A stretch of 64,000 nt of DNA from Roseiarcus sp963730555 (GTDB taxonomy: Bacteria; Pseudomonadota; Alphaproteobacteria; Rhizobiales; Beijerinckiaceae): NCBI GenBank assembly GCA_963730555.1, contig CAVSSS010000008.1, positions 186,001 through 250,000 on the forward strand, given 5' to 3'. Shown piece after piece: positions 19,902 through 28,639 of the stretch; the stretch's first letter is position 1; each line of letters opens with the position of its first letter. The notes under the pieces were generated by a model, which worked only from the letters and a program-made list of their open reading frames with translations, ran no database searches and was not told the DNA's origin. The translations under genes and the position numbers were made by a program.

Positions 19902-20827
19902 TCAGTCCGTTGCCGGCGCTTGTGCCGCCGCGCCCGCGCTCTGCGCATGGGCGATCGCGCTCGCCACCGTCGCCATGGTCGGCATGCCGCCAAGCTGCAT
20001 CGATTCGACCGCGGTCGAAGGCACGATCACGATGGTCGCGTTGCTGCGCTTCAAGCCTTCATAGAGCATGTTCATCGCCCGCAAATGAAAGGCGATCGGG
20101 TTGTCGGCGTACATCTTCGCCGCGGCGTTGAACGAGTCCGGCCACCTGCCGCTCCGAATCGCCCAATATCACGCGCGCCTGCCGCTCGCGCTCGGCCTGG
20201 GCCTGCATCGACATCGCGTCCTGCAAGGCGGCGGGAATGCGCACGTCCTTGAGCTCGACCGAGATGACGTCGATCCCCCATGGTTCGGCGCGCGCGTCGA
20301 TAATGCGCTGCAAATCGACGCTCAGCTTCGTCGCGCCCCTCCAGCATGTCGGACAGCATAGTCTTGCCGATCACGTCGCGCAGCGCTGTTTGCGCCGCCC
20401 AGTTGATCGCCGAACCGTAGTCCGCGACGTCGAGCGCCGCCGTTTTCGGATCGACCACCTTCCAGAACAGCACCGCATCGACGTCGACCGGCACCGTGTC
20501 CCGCGTCATCGTCTGCTCCGCCCTGAAGGTGCTGGTGATGACGCGGGTGTCGATCCGATAGGCGACGGTCTCGACGATCGGCACGATGAAGAACAGGCCT
20601 GGGCCTTCAAGGCTGCGGAACTTGCCGAGTCGGAGGACCACGACCCGCTCCCACTGATCGGCGACCTTGATAGCGCCGGCGACGATCGAAGCGACGATGA
20701 AGCTCAGGATCGCGATCGAGACGCTCGCGCCGTAGCTCTCCGGGCTCATGGTTGCATAGGCAAGCGCCAGACCAGCTACGAGGACGATGATGAAGATCAG
20801 CCCCGGCAACGGACTGGCGTTTCGCAT
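19902..20827 (-). CDS. SPFH/Band 7 (slipin-type) membrane protein (two frame breaks)
   Basis: Stomatin-like scaffold protein with two N-terminal membrane segments (GLIFIIVLVAGLALAYA and IAILSFIVASIVAGAI), then the band 7 domain: WERVVVLRLGKFRSLEGPG, PVDVDAVLFWKVVDP and ALRDVIGKTMLSDML. Breaks at about 20335 and 20135 join it to IIDARAEPWGIDVISVELKD, AMSMQAQAERERQARVIL and YADNPIAFHLRAMNMLYEGL. The corrected length is about 308 residues. It converges on the amidohydrolase with an 18-bp gap. The NfeD partner often found next to slipins is not adjacent. Confidence 0.85.
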
Positions 20828-21075
20828 GGGAAAGAGCCTCGATCGCAGCGTCCAGCGCGGGGCGTACGCGCATTGGCGGCGCTTGCCCTTTCATGTGGGG
20901 TGTTTTCCACCGAGCGCCAGGGTTTGCGTCGCCGGGTGGGGCAAAATCACGTTGCATGGGCTCGCGATGCGTAAAAATGTGATCAGGCGCCAACAAATTT
21001 GGGTTGCATGAGCGTTCACGTGTGATTAACAATCGGTAAAAGAGGGCTGCGGGCGCGAATCCAGAGGGCGCTGCG

Positions 21076-21412
21076 ATGAATCGCCTTTGCTTGACGATCG
21101 CATGTCTTAGCGCTGTCGCCTGGACGCAGGCGTCGGCCGAAACTCTATCGTCCGATCCGCCGAAGACCTCCCGACCGCACGCGGCGAAGACCAAGCACGT
21201 GGCCATTGTCTCGAAGGCGGAGAGACCTCAATAGCGAGATTCGCTTCTCCGACCCCTATGCGCCGCCGGAAGGCACGACCATCGTCAAGAAAAGCGGGCT
21301 TCCTGGTTATTCCTACCCAGTTCCCAAGGATCCGCAGGGCGGCGGTCTGTCGATCAGTATGGGTAAGGATGGGGGCGGCCACACCAACGGCGGACTGAGC
21401 TGGGGCTTTTAG
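21076..21412 (+). CDS. Small exported hypothetical protein (one frame break)
   Basis: ATG at 21076 followed by a signal peptide (MNRLCLTIACLSAVAWTQAS, AxA-type cleavage at ASAE). The first frame stops at about 21232, but a break at 21221-21224 joins AKTKHVAIVSKAERDLNSEI to IRFSDPYAPPEGT, YSYPVPKDPQGGGLSISMG and a stop at 21412, about 112 residues in all. A Gly-rich C-terminus. Not recognised; small secreted proteins of this kind are frequent in Hyphomicrobiales. Confidence 0.6.
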
Positions 21413-21591
21413 TCCAAGCGCCTCGCGCGGTCGCATGGAAACGGCGGCTGGCTGGGGCCTCGCGCCAACTGACTTTCCTTAGTCCCTCCCGATAGTCGCG
21501 GCCCGCAATGAGACGCGCCAAGCCCATTGGCGCCGTGCGCCGCTTTCGCCCTCCCGTCGGCGGCCGGCGGCTTTTGCTGAGGACCCGGGCG

Positions 21592-22837
21592 ATGAAGGCC
21601 GAGCGGTCGAACGCCGTCGGCGCCGGCTCGTTGGTCCGCTCAATCGCGGTCTGGGGACCAGGCCTTCTCGTCATGCTGGCCGATACTGACGCCGGCAATG
21701 TGGTCACGGCCGCCCAGAGCGGCGCGCAATGGGGCTACCGCCTGTTGCCGCTGGTGCTGCATGCTAATCCCGATGCTGTACATGGTCCAGGAATTGACCG
21801 TGCGGCTCGGAATCTACACCGGCCGGGGGCATGGCGAGCTGATCCGGGCGCGATTCGGCCTTGGCTGGGCGCGGCTTTCGACATTGGGGCTAACCGCCGC
21901 TGTCGTCGGATCGTTGATCACGGAGTTCACCGGCGTCGCGGGCGTCGGCGAATTGTTCGGCCTCTCGCGCGCCTTCACGCTGCCCCTCGCCGCCGCGACC
22001 CTCCTCATCATCGTGGCCAGCGGGTCTTACAAGCGGGTCGAGCGCGCGGCCTTGATCGTCGGCCTGTTCGAACTGGCGTTCTTTGTCGTTGCATGGACCG
22101 CGCATCCGGGCCTCAAGGCGCTGGCGCGGGACGCGATCGATCTGCCGTTGGGGAACCGCGACTTTCTGTTCATGGGCGCGGCGATTATCGGAGCGACCTT
22201 CAACCCATGGATGATCTTCTACCAGCAGTCGGCGACGGTGGAGAAGAAATTGCGCCCTGGCGATCTCGTCGCCGCCCGATGGGACACCGGCGTTGGCGCG
22301 ATTCTGACCCAGTGCCTCACCGGCGCGGTGCTGGTCGCAGCCGCCGCTGCGTTCGCTGGCGGCGGCGCGTCGTCGAGCCTGTCGACCGTGGGGGAGATCA
22401 GCGGCGCGCTGGCCCCACTCATGGGCGAGCGGATCGGGCGGATTGTGTTTAGCGCTGGCGTGCTCGGGGCGTCCCTGGTCGCGGCGATCGTCTCTTCTCT
22501 GGCGCTGGCCTGGGGTGTAGGCGAAGTCGCCGGCTACCGGCGTTCGTTGGAATACCGCCCATTCGAGGCCGCTTGGTTCTATGCCGTGTACGCGGCCTGC
22601 GTCTTAGGCTCGGGCGCGGTGGTGGGGTTCGCCTCCAACCTCGTCTGGCTCAACATCGTCGCTCAGGTCTTCAACGCCTTCCTCATGCCGCTCGTCATTG
22701 GCTCGTTGGTGGCCCTGGCGGTCGTGAGCTTGCCGGAGCCCTACCGGCTGCGCGGCTGGTATCTCGCAACGATCATCGCCGTTTGCGCGATCGTTTCCGC
22801 TGTCGCAATCTTCGCCGGCGTGTGGGCGCTGATATGA
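21592..22837 (+). CDS. Nramp family divalent metal transporter (one frame break)
   Basis: About 415 residues, 11 predicted membrane segments. GPGLLVMLADTDAGNVVTAAQ is the Nramp TM1 metal-binding block (the usual DPGN appears as DTDAGN, an NRMT/Mg-type variant). A frame break at about 21760 joins it to MLIPMLYMVQELTVRLGIYTGRGHG. GATFNPWMIFYQQSATVEK follows in TM6, where the canonical MPH motif is absent. The DxxAGN/NPWM combination belongs to the divergent Nramp-related magnesium/manganese-like branch; the substrate is uncertain. The ATG at 21592 is preferred. Confidence 0.82.
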
Positions 22838-22859
22838 GGGCGCGTCTGCGCACTGTGAG

Positions 22860-23684
22860 ATGCAATTTGGGAGGATAGGAGTTGAAAGCGATCGGCTTCG
22901 CCATTCGGGCGCTTCTCACCGCGGGCATGGGCCTATCGAGCGCCAGGCGGCGCCTAGCCAGGGCGTCTGCCTGGTGATTGGGGCTGGCGATGGGCTCGGC
23001 GCCTCGATCGCACACGCCTTCGCGCGCGAGGGCCTTCGCGCCTGCGTCACGCGGCGGCCGCGAAATACCGAGTCGCTCGACGCGCTGGCTGAGGCGATCC
23101 GAGCGGAGGGCGGCGAGGCTTACGCGTTCGGGCTCGACGCGCGCGTCGAAGGCGATGTCGTTGCGCTCATCGAACGGATCGAGCGCGAGATCGGCGCGAT
23201 CGAGGTCCTCGTGTTCAATATCGGAGCGAATGTGCGCTTCCCCATCGTCGAGACGACGACGCGGGTCTATTCCAAGGTGTGGGAAATGGCGGCGCTCGCT
23301 GGGTTCCTCGCGAGCCGCGAGGCGGCGCGGGGAATGATTGAACGCGGCCGCGGCGCCATCCTCTTCACCGGCGCGACCGCCAGCATTCGTGGCGGCGTGG
23401 GCTTCTCAGCCTTCGCCGGCGCGAAGCACGCGCTCCGGGCGCTGGCGCAGAGCCTGGCGCGCGAATTGGGTCCCAAAGGAATCCATGTCGCCCATGTGGT
23501 GATCGACGGCGCGATTGACGGGACGTTCATTCGCTCCATCATGCCGGACGCCGCCGAAAAGGTGGCGCGCGAGGCCATTCTCGTTCCCGACGAGATCGCC
23601 AAAAACTATGTTTGGCTCTATCGCCAAAAGCGCTGCGCATGGACATTCGAGATGGACTTGCGGCCGTGGTCGGAGGCGTGGTGA
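22860..23684 (+). CDS. Short-chain dehydrogenase/reductase
   Basis: SDR with cofactor loop CLVIGAGDGLGASIAHAFAR, NNAG-equivalent VFNIGANVRFPI, and an FAGAKHALRALAQSLARE segment where the usual catalytic YxxxK tyrosine is replaced by Phe (SAFAGAKHA). It continues through GPKGIHVAHVVIDGAIDG to a stop at 23684. The first 35 residues are not SDR-like, so the start is unclear. Loss of the catalytic Tyr suggests altered or non-enzymatic function; homologues annotated as SDR with SxxF/YxxxK variants exist. The stop overlaps the next start (TGATG). Confidence 0.75.
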   Translation: MQFGRIGVESDRLRHSGASHRGHGPIERQAAPSQGVCLVIGAGDGLGASIAHAFAREGLRACVTRRPRNTESLDALAEAIRAEGGEAYAFGLDARVEGDVVALIERIEREIGAIEVLVFNIGANVRFPIVETTTRVYSKVWEMAALAGFLASREAARGMIERGRGAILFTGATASIRGGVGFSAFAGAKHALRALAQSLARELGPKGIHVAHVVIDGAIDGTFIRSIMPDAAEKVAREAILVPDEIAKNYVWLYRQKRCAWTFEMDLRPWSEAW

Positions 23685-24307
23685 TGAGCGCGACCATCGA
23701 ATTCATTTTCGACTTCGGGAGCCCCAACGCCTATCTCGCCTATCGGGCGCTGCCGCCAATCCTCGAACGCACAGGCGCGCGGCTCGTGATCAATCCCTGT
23801 CTGCTTGGAGGCATCTTCAAGGCGACCGGCAATGTGGCGCCGGGGGTGGCCTACGCGGGCGTCAAGGGCAAGCTCGACTATGAGATGCTCGAACTCCGCC
23901 GCTTCATCGCGAAGCACAGGCTCGACAAGTTCCGTTTCAACCCCAATTTTCCCGTCAACTCACTGATGCTGATGCGCGGGCTCATCGCCGCCGGTGAGAC
24001 CGGCGTCGAGGCCGCCTATCTCGAAATGGGCCTCGAGGGCCTCTGGGAGGAGGGGCTCAAGCTGGACGATCGGGAGGTTCTGGCGCGCCGCGTCGATTCC
24101 GCCGGCCTCGATTCGGCGAGCCTGCTCGCCGCAGCGCAGACGGATCGCGTCAAGCTAAAACTTGCCGACAACACCGCGGCCGCCGTCTCGCGAGGCGTGT
24201 TCGGGGTTCCGACTTTCTTCGTCGGCGCCGACATGTTCTTCGGCAAGGATCGGCTGGCGCAGGTTGAAGAGGCTGTCCTGGCGGCGGGCCCTGCGCAAGC
24301 GTCATAG
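23684..24307 (+). CDS. DsbA family protein, 2-hydroxychromene-2-carboxylate isomerase type
   Basis: 207 residues. IEFIFDFGSPNAYLAYRAL is the kappa-class GST/HCCA isomerase N-terminus, with Ser of GSPNAY as the glutathione-binding residue; NPCLLGGIFKATGN, FPVNSLMLMRG and SRGVFGVPTFFVGADMFFGKDRL complete the fold. The family includes HCCA isomerases of naphthalene breakdown and general glutathione transferases, but no aromatic pathway genes are adjacent. Its ATG overlaps the stop of the preceding SDR, so the pair is translationally coupled. Confidence 0.88.
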   Translation: MSATIEFIFDFGSPNAYLAYRALPPILERTGARLVINPCLLGGIFKATGNVAPGVAYAGVKGKLDYEMLELRRFIAKHRLDKFRFNPNFPVNSLMLMRGLIAAGETGVEAAYLEMGLEGLWEEGLKLDDREVLARRVDSAGLDSASLLAAAQTDRVKLKLADNTAAAVSRGVFGVPTFFVGADMFFGKDRLAQVEEAVLAAGPAQAS

Positions 24308-24821
24308 CAGCGGCGGACCGCGACGGAGGCGCGCGAAATCGCGATCGACCCCGCGCGGATTCGCGTCTGAATTAAGCATCGGCGAACAATCACGGCCTTG
24401 TGAGGCGCCTCCCTAAAAGTCGAACGGTCAAACCAGGCACTCGATAAGGACTTGGAGGGATTTCTGTGCCTTCTGAACGATGATCCTGCTCCAAACACGA
24501 TCGAATATGGGGCGCCCAGGGAGTGCGATGTTGACTGACTGACGCAGTGCGCACTCGCCTGGAGCGAGCGCGCCGACAATAAGCGAGATGCGACGAGGAC
24601 CGGAGACTTCGGGCCACGAGGACTCTTCGTGGAGCTTAAGCCTCCGCAAACGATGCCGCCATCGCGCCCGGGATCGATACAATTTTAGCGATATAATCGA
24701 GCGCTCAACAATCGCTTCGTGGGATTCTTCGGACTGTCGAGACTTTGCGCAGAGATTGAAGGCCGGGCGACAGGGTCACGGCCACGAACGCAAGCTCCAC
24801 TCGAACACGAAGGAGAATCTG
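24308..24821. other. Intergenic region upstream of pilin 1
   Basis: About 510 bp with no convincing gene. It holds the probable promoter and leader of the first pilin, including a 44-bp block (24636-24679) repeated upstream of the second pilin. No known RNA motif seen. Confidence 0.6.
24636..24679 (+). repeat. Duplicated pilin upstream block, copy 1
   Basis: Begins TTAAGCCTCCGCAAACGATG and ends GATCGATA, 186 bp upstream of the first pilin ATG. Nearly the same 44 bp recur at 25097-25140, 191 bp upstream of the second pilin. Confidence 0.8.
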
Positions 24822-24983
24822 ATGACACGAGTTCATGCCTTTCTGAGTGACGAATTTGGCGTAACGGCGATCGAGTACGCGCTCATCGCGAGCCTGATTG
24901 CGGTTTTCATCATCGTCGCCCTACAGCTTGTCGGCACCAAGGTCAGCAATGTGTTCACCGAGGTCGGCAACACCCTCAAGTAA
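24822..24983 (+). CDS. Flp/Fap-type pilin 1
   Basis: 53-residue type IVb (Flp) prepilin with a GGAG ribosome site. The leader MTRVHAFLSDEFG is followed by the processing and hydrophobic segment G/VTAIEYALIASLIAVFII, where the prepilin peptidase cuts after Gly and Glu5 of the mature protein is conserved; the tail is SNVFTEVGNTLK. It forms adherence pili with a Tad secretion apparatus, but no tad/cpa genes are in the window. Nearly identical to the second pilin 466 bp downstream. Confidence 0.93.
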   Translation: MTRVHAFLSDEFGVTAIEYALIASLIAVFIIVALQLVGTKVSNVFTEVGNTLK

Positions 24984-24989
24984 CCAGCA

Positions 24990-25018
24990 AAGCGCGCACT
25001 CGCCCCGAGTGCGCGCTT
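24990..25018 (+). terminator. Perfect stem-loop after pilin 1
   Basis: 13-bp perfect stem AAGCGCGCACTCG/CGAGTGCGCGCTT with a 3-nt loop starting 7 bp after the pilin stop. No T-run follows, so it may stabilise the pilin mRNA as well as attenuate read-through. Confidence 0.65.
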
Positions 25019-25096
25019 CGACAACAATCAAGATGCAACAACGCCCAACATGCAACAAGGACCGAACTTCGAAGATGCGCCGCCTTTACGCTGAGT

Positions 25097-25140
25097 TTAA
25101 GCCTCCGCAAACGATGTCGCCATGGCGGCCGCGATCGATA
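25097..25140 (+). repeat. Duplicated pilin upstream block, copy 2
   Basis: Second copy of the block at 24636-24679, with the same ends (TTAAGCCTCCGCAAACGATG and GATCGATA) and a few substitutions. It shows that the duplication included the regulatory region. Confidence 0.8.
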
Positions 25141-25287
25141 AGAATTTTAATCGTCCAATCGAGCTGTTGGCAATCGACGGGTGAGATTTTGCCATTGTGG
25201 TCGGGATCCTGCGGCCACTTCGAGGGCCCCGGCCTAGGAACGGCTGCGGCTTGCGAACGCAGGGGCCCATAGCGTCAGGAGAATCCC

Positions 25288-25449
25288 ATGCTTCAAGTTC
25301 GGAACTTTCTTAGTGATGAATCCGGTGTGACGGCGATCGAATATGCGCTGATCGCGAGCCTCATTGCGGTGTTCATTATCGTCGCGGTCCAGCTGGTCGG
25401 CACGAACGTCAGCAACGTGTTCACCGAGGTCGGCAATACCCTCAAGTGA
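25288..25449 (+). CDS. Flp/Fap-type pilin 2
   Basis: 53-residue prepilin: leader MLQVRNFLSDESG, then VTAIEYALIASLIAVFIIVA, then QLVGTNVSNVFTEVGNTLK. Only the leader and a few positions differ from pilin 1 (mature parts differ at AVQ/ALQ and TNV/TKV). An AGGAG ribosome site precedes the ATG. It is a recent tandem paralogue with its own copied upstream region, so the two may be expressed together or under slightly different control. Confidence 0.93.
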   Translation: MLQVRNFLSDESGVTAIEYALIASLIAVFIIVAVQLVGTNVSNVFTEVGNTLK

Positions 25450-26369
25450 ACCGGGAAAGCGCGCCCGCCGGGGGTTCGGTTGGCGCGTGACCAGTTTGGA
25501 CATGCGATTACGCAGCGCGATCGCGCGCGGAAAATGGCACGGCGCCCATCCTCCAGGGGTCCTCGCCATGATCCAAAGCGCGAACGCGCTGCCGCCGTTT
25601 TTGCGCCCCAGCGGGGCGGCGGAGCGCAGCGGGACACTGACCCTTCAATAAATTTTCTCGCCTCGCAGTTCGGCGGTCGACATTTCGACCCGCTCAATGC
25701 GTGGATAGGCTACTCAAGCCCGGCCAGGACGCCCTCATCAGCCGCATCTCACCCGCCTCATGGCTTAACCGTCTACGCGCCTGGCGTGGGAGGAAGCACC
25801 AGTCCGCCCCAATGATCGACCCGGCGAGGCAGCCGAAGGGAAGGGGCGCGGCACGACGATATCTTACAGAAAAGCAGAAATATGATTAAGCTTGGCCGAT
25901 GAACAATCCTGCCTGTCCGCATGGCCGCGACCGCTGGCTCCTGTTGTCGCACCTCTCAACGCCAGGGAAAAGGGCCGAGAAAAATTCTTTCCGCTAAAAT
26001 CCTCGTAACCAATTGAAAAGTCTCGATTTTGACTAAAGAATCCAAGGAAATCCAAGGAAATCCAACCCTCAGAATCGCGGCCTTCCCGGCGAAACGGCCA
26101 CGCGCCAAGCAAACCGAAACGGGATCGACCGGACCAATGGCGAGGCCCGCTGCGGAGAAGGAGCCCAAACGCCATCCAATGCAAAGCGCTCTAGCGGACG
26201 GGCCCCGCCGTCCTTTCGTCATGAACGTAAACGAAGAGCGTGGCTCTAGGTATTAGTACCGGGCCAAGTGATCTTAGCCGCGAGGTTGGAAACGCGCTCG
26301 GGCGCCTTAAGATTAACCCGCCCCCTTGGCGGCGGGGTGAAAGCTTAAGGACCGAGGGCTCAACGGCGC
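25450..26369. other. 920-bp non-coding stretch containing a dispersed repeat
   Basis: No gene is supported. The second half is the dispersed repeat described at 25886-26192. The last 130 bp before terC contain GC-rich inverted repeats (CCCGCC and GGCGG near 26318-26340) that could form the terC leader structure. Confidence 0.5.
25886..26192 (-). repeat. Dispersed ~305-bp repeat, copy A
   Basis: From TTAAGCTT (25886) to GCAAAGCGCTCT (ending 26192). The same sequence in opposite orientation lies at 46192-46496. Shared blocks include AACAATCCTGCC, ACCTCTCAACGCC, TTGAAAAGTCTCGATTTTGA and CCAAGGAAATCCAACCCTC. On the minus strand one frame reads QNRDFSIGYEDFSGKNF and another VKIETFQLVTR; the equivalents in copy B are QNRDFSMGYAVFRGKNF and VKIETFQWVTR. 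I take strand minus as its sense because both frames stay open there. Nature unknown; no transposase inside. Confidence 0.85.
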
Positions 26370-27105
26370 ATGGACGATCTTCTTCGCCTGGCCGAAGACC
26401 CCAACGCCTGGGCGGCGCTCGCGACCCTGATCGCGATGGAGGTCGTCCTTGGCCTCGACAATCTCGTGTTCATCGCGCTGCTCACGAACCGTATCGACGA
26501 GCGGCGGCGCAGCCTTGCGCGCAAGCTCGGCCTGTCGCTGGCGCTTGTGTTCCGCCTGGCGCTCCTCGCTTCGGCGTCATGGTTGGTGCGTTTCACGGAG
26601 CCGCTGGGCACAGTGCTCGGACGCTCCTTTTCCGTGCGCGATCTCCTGTTGCTGGCGGGAGGGCTGTTCCTGGTCTGGAAAGCGACGACAGAGATCCACC
26701 ACCGCGTCGATCGGGATCGCGAGGCCGAGGACGAAAAGCCGGTTGCGCCGCTTGGCCTCATCTCCGGGCTCATCCAGATCATCATGATCGACATCGTCTT
26801 CTCGATCGACAGCATCATCACGGCCGTCGGCATGACCGAATATTTTCCAGTCATGGTGATAGCCGTCATCGTGGCCGTCGGGGTGATGATGGTCGCCGTC
26901 GGGCCGCTGGCGGCCTTCATCCACCGAAATCCGACTGTATTGATGCTCGCGTTGAGCTTCCTCCTGATGATCGGCATGACGCTGATCGCCGATGGTTTCG
27001 GCTTTCATATCGAAAGAGGCTATATTTACGCGGCGATGTTTTTTTCCTCTCTGGTCGAGGCGCTTAACGTCTTGGCGAGACGCAAGCCCAGGCGATCATG
27101 TATGA
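26370..27105 (+). CDS. TerC family membrane protein (probable frame break near the end)
   Basis: About 244 residues with seven membrane segments. LIAMEVVLGLDNLVFIALL and MIDIVFSIDSIITAVGM are the paired TerC motifs with conserved Asp residues proposed to bind Mn2+ or other cations. The frame reads on past the expected end (SSLVEALNVLARRKP) into the next gene. A one-base shift near 27080 would give a stop at 27103-27105 overlapping the LysE start (ATGA), which is the more likely structure. A yybP-ykoY leader was looked for and not recognised. Confidence 0.82.
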
Positions 27106-27709
27106 CGCTCAGTTCTCTCATCCTGTTCGCCGCTGTGTATTTTGCCGCCGTGGCGACGCCCGGGCCGGGCGTCGCAGCGTTGGTCGTGCGCGTGCTCGGG
27201 CAGGGGTCAAGAGCGTCGCGCCGTTCATCGCCGGCTATTTCGTCGGCGACATGGTCTGGCTGACATTTACCGCGACAGGCCTCTCCGTCATCGCCAAGAT
27301 GTTCGCGGGCGTATTTGTCGCAATCAAATTCGCCGGCGTCGCGTATCTCCTCTATCTCGCATGGCGGATGGGGACCGCGCCTGCCGTTGTCGGAGGGGCA
27401 CCGACGCCGGCCACGCGGGGCTCACGCGCGTTCTTCGGCTCGCTGTCGCTGACGCTCGGCAATCCGAAGGTAATGGTCTTCTTCCTCTCGATCATGCCGC
27501 TCGTCGTCGACTTGAGGACGTTGACTCCGCTCGCGCTTCTCGAACTTGCTGTCGTCTGCGGCATCGTGATCTTTTCGACCTTGGCGCTCTATGCGTTCGC
27601 CGCCAACCGGGCGAGGAGGCTTCTCGGCTCGACCCGAGCGATGCGATTTGTCAATCGCGCCGCCGGGGGCTTGATGGCCACCGTTGCAGTCGCAGTCGCT
27701 ACGAGGTAG
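27102..27709 (+). CDS. LysE family exporter (one frame break)
   Basis: RhtB/LysE-type amino-acid or metabolite exporter, about 202 residues, six membrane segments. The start ATG overlaps the inferred terC stop. The N-terminal block AVYFAAVATPGPGVAALVVR contains the family's conserved ATPGP. A frame break at about 27205 joins it to GVKSVAPFIAGYFVGDMVW, and TLGNPKVMVFFLSIMP holds the conserved NPK. The substrate is not predictable. Confidence 0.85.
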
Positions 27710-27718
27710 GCGCGCCCC

Positions 27719-28639
27719 ATGTCGGATCTTCTGGCGATCGGCGAAGCGCTGGTCGAACTCAATCAGCCGAAGGACGGCGCGCCCTTTGTGCAGGGGTTTG
27801 GCGGCGACACTTCGAACGCGATGATCGCGGCGGCGCGGCTTGGCGCCGACGCAGCCTATTTCACCGCCGTCGGCGCCGACCGTTTCGGCCAGGCGCTCAC
27901 GGAGCTTTGGCTCAAGGAGGGCGTCGACGCAACCCGGATCGTGGTCAACGGCGGCGCGCATACCGGGCTTTATTTCGTCACCCATAGCGAGAACGGCCAC
28001 GAGTTCTCCTATATGCGCGCAGGCTCGGCGGCGAGCCGGATCAGCGGAGCCGATCTCCCCGTCGACCGCATTCGCGAGACCAAGATCCTTCACATTTCCG
28101 GCATCAGCCAAGCCATCTCATCCTCCGCCGCCGACGCGGCGTTCGCGGCGATCGACATCGCCCACGACGCCAAACGGCTCGTCTCCTACGATCCGAACCT
28201 GAGGCTGAAGCTCTGGCCTTTGCGCCGCGCGCGGGCCATCATTCACGAAGCGATGCGCGCCTGCGACATCGCTCTTCCTGGGCTCGACGACGCGGAGCAG
28301 CTGACGGGCTTGCGCGATCCCGACGCCATCGCGAGTTTCTATCTGGAACTCGGCGCCCGCGTCGTCGTGGTGAAAATGGGCCGGGGCGGCGCGCTGGCGG
28401 CTACGCCCAAGGACCGCGAGCGCATCTATTCGCACGCGGTCAAGGCGGTCGACGCAACCGGCGCCGGCGACTGTTTCGACGGCGCATTTCTCACCGAATA
28501 TGCGCGGAGCGGCGATCCATTCGCCGCGGCGAGCTTCGCCAATGTGGCAGCGGCGCTTTCGACCCAGAGCTATGGCGCGGTGGCGCCATTGCCGAGACGC
28601 GTCGAGGTCGAAGCGGCGATGGCGGCGCGAATACAATGA
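27719..28639 (+). CDS. kdgK: 2-keto-3-deoxygluconate kinase (PfkB family)
   Basis: 306-residue sugar kinase. GEALVELNQPK and QGFGGDTSNAMIAAARLGA form the sugar-binding N-terminus (PfkB signature 1), YDPNLRLKLWP and the C-terminal AVDATGAGDCFDGAFLTE carry the catalytic base Asp and anion hole. The pattern matches KdgK, which phosphorylates KDG before cleavage to pyruvate and glyceraldehyde 3-phosphate. No KDPG aldolase is adjacent. Its stop overlaps the next LysE start (ATGA). Confidence 0.85.
   Translation: MSDLLAIGEALVELNQPKDGAPFVQGFGGDTSNAMIAAARLGADAAYFTAVGADRFGQALTELWLKEGVDATRIVVNGGAHTGLYFVTHSENGHEFSYMRAGSAASRISGADLPVDRIRETKILHISGISQAISSSAADAAFAAIDIAHDAKRLVSYDPNLRLKLWPLRRARAIIHEAMRACDIALPGLDDAEQLTGLRDPDAIASFYLELGARVVVVKMGRGGALAATPKDRERIYSHAVKAVDATGAGDCFDGAFLTEYARSGDPFAAASFANVAAALSTQSYGAVAPLPRRVEVEAAMAARIQ

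Noticed and set aside
25480..25815. 111-codon frame after pilin 2
   Set aside because: Arg/Pro-rich, no conserved pattern, no ribosome site.
26230..26369. Possible yybP-ykoY manganese riboswitch before terC
   Set aside because: TerC genes often have one, but the conserved loop sequences could not be found; only generic GC-rich inverted repeats are present.
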